DNA of 35,885 nucleotides, from positions 1 through 35,885 of IMG/VR virus record IMGVR_UViG_3300048927_000812; one strand, 5' to 3'. Each line of letters opens with the position of its first letter. Positions within the stretch are counted from its first letter, which is position 1. Below the pieces are notes generated by a model that did not search any database, was not told the origin of the DNA, and worked only from the letters and a program-made list of their open reading frames with translations. Both the position numbers and the translations under genes were made by a program. This DNA is from a virus. Positions 32,175-35,885 of the stretch are shown piece by piece.

Positions 32175-32193
32175 GGTTACGAAAATCGTATTG
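32175..32193. promoter_or_regulatory. Operator O4
   Basis: GGTTACGA-AAA-TCGTATTG: inner TTACGA/TCGTA conserved. It overlaps the start of the -35 of the rightward promoter. Confidence 0.75.
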
Positions 32194-32219
32194 ACCGTAA
32201 ATTACGATTTCCGTAATTA
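32191..32219 (+). promoter_or_regulatory. Predicted rightward early promoter
   Basis: -35 TTGACC (32191-32196), 17-base spacer, -10 TAATTA (32214-32219), close to consensus. Operator O5 covers the spacer and -10, starting three bases after the -35 as O1 does at cro. It should drive 32247 through the integrase. Confidence 0.75.
32200..32218. promoter_or_regulatory. Operator O5
   Basis: AATTACGA-TTT-CCGTAATT: one mismatch from the perfect O1. It lies about 0.9 kb from O1-O3 on the other side of the repressor gene. Confidence 0.88.
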
Positions 32220-32220
32220 A

Positions 32221-32239
32221 CTCCTGTTCCCAACAGGAG
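32221..32239 (+). promoter_or_regulatory. 8-bp dyad covering the ribosome binding site of the next gene
   Basis: CTCCTGTT-CCC-AACAGGAG is a perfect 8-bp inverted repeat with a 3-base loop. Its right arm includes the AGGAG of the site used by the ATG at 32247. In RNA starting upstream of 32221 it would hide the site; in RNA from the predicted promoter (start about 32226) the left arm would be mostly missing. Confidence 0.75.
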
Positions 32240-32246
32240 GCAATAA

Positions 32247-32699
32247 ATGCTCGCTCACGCGTCTACCCAGTTCCCCTATCCCGGCAGCACGGCGATGCTG
32301 GACGGGCTTTCATTCAAAATTCAGCGGCTGAACGCCGACGGCACTGCCACCATTTCCCGCGACGGGCAGGGGGCCAGCTTTCGCCGTGACGCGCCACTGG
32401 CCGATCTGGTTGACCCGGTCGAGGCCGAGGAAAATGCAGCCCTGTCGCTGGCCGGCGACCGGGAAGAGGCCGACACCCGTATCGCCCTGTTCCTTGCGAC
32501 CCATCTGCGGCCGAACAATCAGATCGGCCTCTATGACCTGCGCCGCGCCGTGGCAGAAGCCGCCCACATCGGCCGTATTCCCGATGTCCGCGACTATGCC
32601 CACCTGTCACGCATCATGCGTCATATGGGCTGGACCAAGAGCGGCATGACCGGCACCCGCGCGCGCCGCCAGCCGCTCTATGTCCGGGGCGAAGAGTGA
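32247..32699 (+). CDS. First gene of the rightward early operon
   Basis: The 150-residue protein has AGGAGG six bases before ATG 32247. The N-terminal half is small and Gly/Asp-rich (TATISRDGQGASFRRDAPLA), the second half helical: LYDLRRAVAEAAHIGRIPDV, then RIMRHMGWTKSG and RQPLYVRGEE. This last part resembles the C-terminal winged-helix of some phage primase/VapE-like proteins and may bind DNA; that is weak. It starts a chain of overlapping genes to the integrase (TGATG with the next gene). Confidence 0.75.
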   Translation: MLAHASTQFPYPGSTAMLDGLSFKIQRLNADGTATISRDGQGASFRRDAPLADLVDPVEAEENAALSLAGDREEADTRIALFLATHLRPNNQIGLYDLRRAVAEAAHIGRIPDVRDYAHLSRIMRHMGWTKSGMTGTRARRQPLYVRGEE

Positions 32700-32869
32700 T
32701 GACTCCCTTCGCCCAGATCGCGGGCCTGATCTTCGCCGCCGCGTTCCTGCTGGCGTACTGGACCATCGCTACGATGTTCGCGGCCTACTGGCCGAAGATC
32801 ATCGCGGCGCTGGAGTGCCAGCCGATCCCGCAGGACGCACCGGTTTTCCGCCATGCCCGTCGACCCTGA
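32699..32869 (+). CDS. Small membrane protein, 56 residues
   Basis: ATG 32699 overlaps the previous stop (TGATG). The protein begins MTPFAQIAGLIFAAAFLLAY and has a hydrophobic segment of about residues 5-38 (one or two helices, ending AAYWPKIIAAL), followed by a short polar tail with one Cys. The next gene starts 17 bases before its end in another frame. Small membrane proteins of early operons can be superinfection-exclusion or regulatory factors; no evidence picks a role. Confidence 0.6.
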   Translation: MTPFAQIAGLIFAAAFLLAYWTIATMFAAYWPKIIAALECQPIPQDAPVFRHARRP

Positions 32870-33008
32870 CCCGCAGGGCTGTGCCATCCACCCCGCGCTG
32901 TTGGCTGCGCTCAGCATCATCGGCGCGTTCGCGTGGGTCTTCATATTCAAGGCAGCAGCGCTCGCTTGCGAGCTGACCGCCGCCTTCATTCAAAAGGTTA
33001 TGTCATGA
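32853..33008 (+). CDS. Small membrane protein, 51 residues
   Basis: The 51-codon frame from ATG 32853 overlaps the previous gene by 17 bases and the next start by four (ATGA). It has a polar N-terminus (MPVDPDPQGCAIHP), then a hydrophobic segment LLAALSIIGAFAWVFIF (about 16-32) that continues as KAAALACELTAAF. Two Cys flank the membrane segment. It may act with the 56-residue membrane protein. Unrecognised. Confidence 0.55.
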   Translation: MPVDPDPQGCAIHPALLAALSIIGAFAWVFIFKAAALACELTAAFIQKVMS

Positions 33009-33208
33009 GCGAACCCGCGAAGGTTGTTAATCAGGCCATGGGCGTCGCCAGCTATCTGGACGGCATCGGCGAGCGAAAGCGGGCGAACGACATTCGCCGC
33101 GTCTGCCGCAGCAACGGCGCGTACCGGAGCAACCTCAGCCAGCTCCACAAGGAAAATCGCCAGATCCGCGCCACCGTCGCGCAGCTCATCATGGGAGGGC
33201 GCCCATGA
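33005..33208 (+). CDS. Small helical basic protein, 67 residues
   Basis: ATG 33005 overlaps the previous stop by four bases (ATGA). The 67-residue protein is helical and rich in Arg/Lys (KVVNQAMGVASYLDGIGERK, then RANDIRRVCRSNGAYRSNLS and a heptad-like QLHKENRQIRATVAQLI). A coiled coil or nucleic-acid-binding protein is possible. The next gene overlaps the stop by four bases. Confidence 0.6.
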   Translation: MSEPAKVVNQAMGVASYLDGIGERKRANDIRRVCRSNGAYRSNLSQLHKENRQIRATVAQLIMGGRP

Positions 33209-33786
33209 TAACCGACTATATCAACCGTCAATATGGCGTCCCCGCCCGGATCGGCGGGCGCGTCTCCTATACCGGAATCGGTAAGCCCCAGCACGGGACC
33301 ATCGTTTCGGTCGACGGCGCCCGCCTGCGGATCAAGCTGGACGATAAGCCCGATTTCGTCGGCCTCTATCACCCGACATGGGAGCTGGAATATCTCGCCA
33401 GCGAGCCGCCTGCCATCGTGCATGATGCCGATTGCCTGTCCTTTTCGTGGTCTGTCTCGGCCCCTGCGATTGCAGCGCCAGCAGGGAGGGGAACGGCAAT
33501 GGCTGAACGCGACCTTTTCGACGCCGTCGCGGAAACTGCCCGCATGAAAATTCAGGAAACCATCTCGGATTTGGCCGTCACGGACAGCTTGTGCGAGCGG
33601 TTGATCGACGACACCGCGTTCATTGCCCTTTGCTCTGGCGCATCGGCTGCCATCGCCAACACTATCCGGGCGCTGGTCCACACCAACGGCATCGATGGCG
33701 ACGTGGTCATAGCTGCCATGACGAAGCAACTCACGGAACACTGGCAGCAGGCCAATAGCCCGCGCCGGGCGGGAGGGGTGCAATGA
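33205..33786 (+). CDS. Two-part protein with an internal start
   Basis: The 193-residue product starts at ATG 33205 (four-base overlap with the previous stop). Residues 1-70 look like an SH3/KOW-like beta domain: RVSYTGIGKPQHGTIVSVDG, RLRIKLDD, YHPTWELEYL. Residues 71-98 are a linker. Residues 99-193 (MAERDLFDAVAETARMKIQE onward) are helical. ATG 33499, in frame, has AGGGAGGGG seven bases upstream, better than the first start, so a separate 95-residue protein is likely made. The start of the second part looks like a fused gene. Its stop overlaps the next ATG (ATGA). Function unknown. Confidence 0.65.
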   Translation: MITDYINRQYGVPARIGGRVSYTGIGKPQHGTIVSVDGARLRIKLDDKPDFVGLYHPTWELEYLASEPPAIVHDADCLSFSWSVSAPAIAAPAGRGTAMAERDLFDAVAETARMKIQETISDLAVTDSLCERLIDDTAFIALCSGASAAIANTIRALVHTNGIDGDVVIAAMTKQLTEHWQQANSPRRAGGVQ

Positions 33787-34163
33787 ACCATCCAGCCGCC
33801 ACTCAACTCATCATCTTCGCCCAGGAAGAACGCGCCCGCCGCAAGGCTGGGTGGCATTCAGTGGGCAAAGGCCAGTCCGAAGGCGCGAAACAGGACGATG
33901 CCCTATGGTGGCACATCGAACGGTTCATGCGTCACCTCGCGGGAGATGACCGACCGCCCCGGCACCATGGTGGGGCGGCGAAGGACGCCATGATCGCCAA
34001 CCTGCGCACGACGTACCGCAAGGCGCTAGTGGCGTTCGATGCCAAGCCGGAACACCATCCTAAAATCTTCGCCCTGCGCGAGCTGCTGTACGCGCTGGAA
34101 TTTACGCTGCTCTACACCAAAGAGCACCCCATACCGATCCATCGTGAAAGGGCGGCAGCATGA
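33783..34163 (+). CDS. Hypothetical early protein, 126 residues
   Basis: The gene overlaps neighbours by four bases on both sides (ATGA at 33783 and 34160). The protein is rich in His, Arg and aromatic residues: LIIFAQEERARRKAGWHSVG, then DALWWHIERFMRHLAG, a basic NLRTTYRKALVAF segment and a C-terminal LRELLYALEFTLLY helix. It has no membrane segment or known motif. A place just upstream of the integrase suggests an accessory or excision-related role, which is not supported further. Confidence 0.6.
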   Translation: MNHPAATQLIIFAQEERARRKAGWHSVGKGQSEGAKQDDALWWHIERFMRHLAGDDRPPRHHGGAAKDAMIANLRTTYRKALVAFDAKPEHHPKIFALRELLYALEFTLLYTKEHPIPIHRERAAA

Positions 34164-34333
34164 ACGCCCCGGCCAAAATCACGCGGGGCACCGACCCCGA
34201 TATGATCGCTTTCGCTCAAGCTCTTGCAAGATTGCAGGTTGCGAGAGACATTGCCGCACTTCGCGCTGCGCGAAAGGGTGGCCTGAATGGAGAATACAAT
34301 GCGGACCGTCATCTATGCCCGGTTCAGCCATGA
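34160..34333 (+). CDS. Small protein overlapping the integrase start
   Basis: ATG 34160 overlaps the previous stop by four bases. The 57-residue product (MNAPAKITRGTDPDMIAFAQ, then a helix ALARLQVARDIAALRAARK) ends at TGA 34331-34333, 35 bases inside the integrase gene measured from its preferred start at 34299. Short helical proteins next to serine integrases are candidate recombination directionality factors. This rests on position only. Confidence 0.5.
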   Translation: MNAPAKITRGTDPDMIAFAQALARLQVARDIAALRAARKGGLNGEYNADRHLCPVQP

Positions 34334-35885
34334 AAATCAGAACCCCCGGTCCATTGCTGACCAGATAGCCCTGTGCCGCCAGCGGGCGGAACAGGAAGGC
34401 TGGACGGTTGTGGGCGCCTTCGAGGACGCGGCGACCTCCGGCGCTGCCGGGATTGGCGAGGATCAGCGCCCCGGCCTGAATGCCATGATGCGCATGGTCG
34501 AAGCGGGCGGGGTCGATCAGGTGCTTGCCGAATCGACCGACCGCGTCGCCCGCCACGTCGCGGACGCCCACAATCTGCGCGAGCGCATGGAGTTCGCGGG
34601 CGCCCGCCTGTTCACCCTGTTTGATGGCACCGTGACCCCCATGATCGGGCTGGTCAAAGGCTTCATGGATGCCCAGTTCCGCACGGACTTGGGCAAGCGC
34701 GTCAGGCGTGGCCACATCGGCACTGTCAAGCAAGGCAGGGCGCCGGGCGGCATTCCCTATGGCTATCGTCAAGCCAATAGGATTGATGAGAATGGCGGAC
34801 TGATCCGGGGGCTGCGCGAAATCGACCCCGAAAGGGCGGAGATTGTTCGCCGCATCTTCACCGAATACGCAGCGGGCAAAAGCCCGATGTCCATCGTCCG
34901 CGATTTGAACATCGAAGGCATTCGGGGGGCACGGGGCAACCTCTGGCACTCGACATCCATCGCGGGCGAGAAAACGCACCGGCGCGGCATCCTGCGCAAC
35001 GAAATGTACATCGGCATTCTGACCTATGGGACCAGCCGTCAAGTTGTGAACCCGCAGACCCGGCGTCGCCTGATGCGGCCCAATCCGGTCGAGGACATCA
35101 TTCGCCATCCGCTACCGGAACTGCGGATCATTGACGATGCCCTGTGGCAGAAGGTGCAGGATCGGCTTGCCGCCAACACCGGCACCCGACCCGAACGGCT
35201 GCGCCGCCCGAAGCACATCCTTTCCGGTGTAGGCGAATGCAGCGTCTGCGGCTCCGCGTGGGTGATGGTGAGCAGCCGATATTGGGGATGCAGCCGCTTC
35301 CGATATGGCGGCGACTGCACCAACAACCGCTTGGTCAGCAACAAATGCTATGAAGAGCGAGTGCTGGCCGACCTCAAGCAAGGCATGATCGCCCCGGAGG
35401 TGGTCAGCGCCTATGTCCGCGAATATCATCGCGACTTCGCGCGGGCATCCGCCGACCTTAGCCGCGACCGCGCCCGCGCCCAGCGCAAGCTGGAGGAAGC
35501 AGAACGCAAAAAGGAACGGCTGTTGAAGGCCTTTGCAGAAGGCGGCAGCGAGTTTGCTGAGATACGCGACATGCTGGCAGCCGCGCGGGAAGATGCTGAA
35601 CGCCTCGCCCGCGAACTAGCCAGCATGGATGCCGTACCCACGGTGCTGACCCTCCACCCTCAGATTGAGCAGGTCTATCTACAGCAGGTCGAAGAGCTGG
35701 AGACGGCCTTGGCGGCGCCGGACGCGCGACTAGAGGCGATCCCCAAGCTGCGCGCCATGATCGCCCGCATCGTCGTGTCGCCCAATCTGGAGAAGCAACG
35801 CGGTGTCACGCTGGAAGTCGTGCGCCAGATGGACGAAATTCTGTCGATTGTAACCGGGGTGCAGCAGAAGGCGAAGTTACGCTAA
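34299..35885 (+). CDS. Large serine recombinase (integrase)
   Basis: ATG 34299 has GGAG six bases upstream and is preferred over ATG 34287. The 528-residue protein has the resolvase domain: VIYARFS with nucleophile Ser10, AESTDRVAR with Arg82, a conserved FDG region and RTDLGKRVRRGH leading into the recombinase domain (GRAPGGIPYGYR, then the middle part ending LWQKVQDRL). A zinc ribbon follows with Cys314, 317, 331 and 340 (CSVCGSAW...WGC...GGDC), then a coiled coil of about 385-440 (RAQRKLEEAERKKERLLKAF). This is a complete phage-type serine integrase. It ends the operon and the window, so no att site can be placed. Confidence 0.95.
   Translation: MRTVIYARFSHENQNPRSIADQIALCRQRAEQEGWTVVGAFEDAATSGAAGIGEDQRPGLNAMMRMVEAGGVDQVLAESTDRVARHVADAHNLRERMEFAGARLFTLFDGTVTPMIGLVKGFMDAQFRTDLGKRVRRGHIGTVKQGRAPGGIPYGYRQANRIDENGGLIRGLREIDPERAEIVRRIFTEYAAGKSPMSIVRDLNIEGIRGARGNLWHSTSIAGEKTHRRGILRNEMYIGILTYGTSRQVVNPQTRRRLMRPNPVEDIIRHPLPELRIIDDALWQKVQDRLAANTGTRPERLRRPKHILSGVGECSVCGSAWVMVSSRYWGCSRFRYGGDCTNNRLVSNKCYEERVLADLKQGMIAPEVVSAYVREYHRDFARASADLSRDRARAQRKLEEAERKKERLLKAFAEGGSEFAEIRDMLAAAREDAERLARELASMDAVPTVLTLHPQIEQVYLQQVEELETALAAPDARLEAIPKLRAMIARIVVSPNLEKQRGVTLEVVRQMDEILSIVTGVQQKAKLR

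Noticed and set aside
34179-35108. 309-codon minus-strand open frame
   Set aside because: Shadow of the serine integrase; composition not protein-like.
34299-35885. attP/attL next to the integrase
   Set aside because: The window ends at the integrase stop and no direct repeat between the two ends of the window was seen, so no att site can be supported.

Overview
The window is one nearly complete temperate siphophage genome (prophage), running from the stop codon of its last late gene (base 1) to the stop codon of its integrase (base 35885). It is GC-rich throughout, and the packaging, head and tail genes look like HK97/lambda-type prophages of alphaproteobacteria, most likely a sphingomonad (Sphingomonas/Sphingobium/Novosphingobium group). 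The host assignment is inferred from the style of the proteins, not from a search. No tRNA, rRNA, CRISPR array, insertion sequence or att site was seen.

Layout. The lytic genes lie on the minus strand and read from about 31.2 kb down to base 1. First comes a Cro-like HTH protein (30947-31183), then a replication block (29.3-24.5 kb): a LexA-like winged-helix protein, a beta sliding clamp, a small Cys-rich protein, SSB, and a 924-residue PrimPol/D5 primase-helicase. A 218-base spacer follows. It and the adjoining gene start hold eight copies of TGGAAGGA, which is a candidate replication origin or regulator array. After it come a DUF6362-like HTH protein (possible late regulator), HNH nuclease, small and large terminase, portal, S49 protease, HK97 capsid, head-tail connectors, tail tube, tail assembly chaperones with a lambda-type GGGAAAG frameshift site, tape measure, and a tail tip region with a duplicated-domain protein and a tail SGNH hydrolase. 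A lysis cassette follows (endolysin, holin, Rz-type i-spanin with an embedded Rz1-type o-spanin). Last are two exported proteins, one of them a second SGNH hydrolase.

The plus strand carries the lysogeny side: a CI-like S24 repressor (31277-31897), a run of tightly overlapping small genes (32247-34333) and a large serine recombinase (34299-35885). A lone small plus-strand gene (30681-30905) lies inside the otherwise leftward early region.

Control. Five copies of an operator with consensus AATTACGA-NNN-TCGTAATT flank the repressor gene: three between cro and cI, and two upstream of the rightward gene at 32247. In the two best promoters (leftward cro, rightward 32247) the operator occupies the same register, from 3 bases after the -35 into the -10. 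One repressor therefore probably silences both lytic replication/late expression and the integrase-side operon. The predicted transcription starts of cro and cI fall on or next to their start codons, so both may be leaderless.

Most notable: an o-spanin hidden in another frame of the Rz gene, the G/GT frameshift site, the five-operator immunity region, the TGGAAGGA cluster, the duplicated tail domain, the FET/SPNG repeats of the tail hydrolase, and an in-frame internal start in a 193-codon gene.
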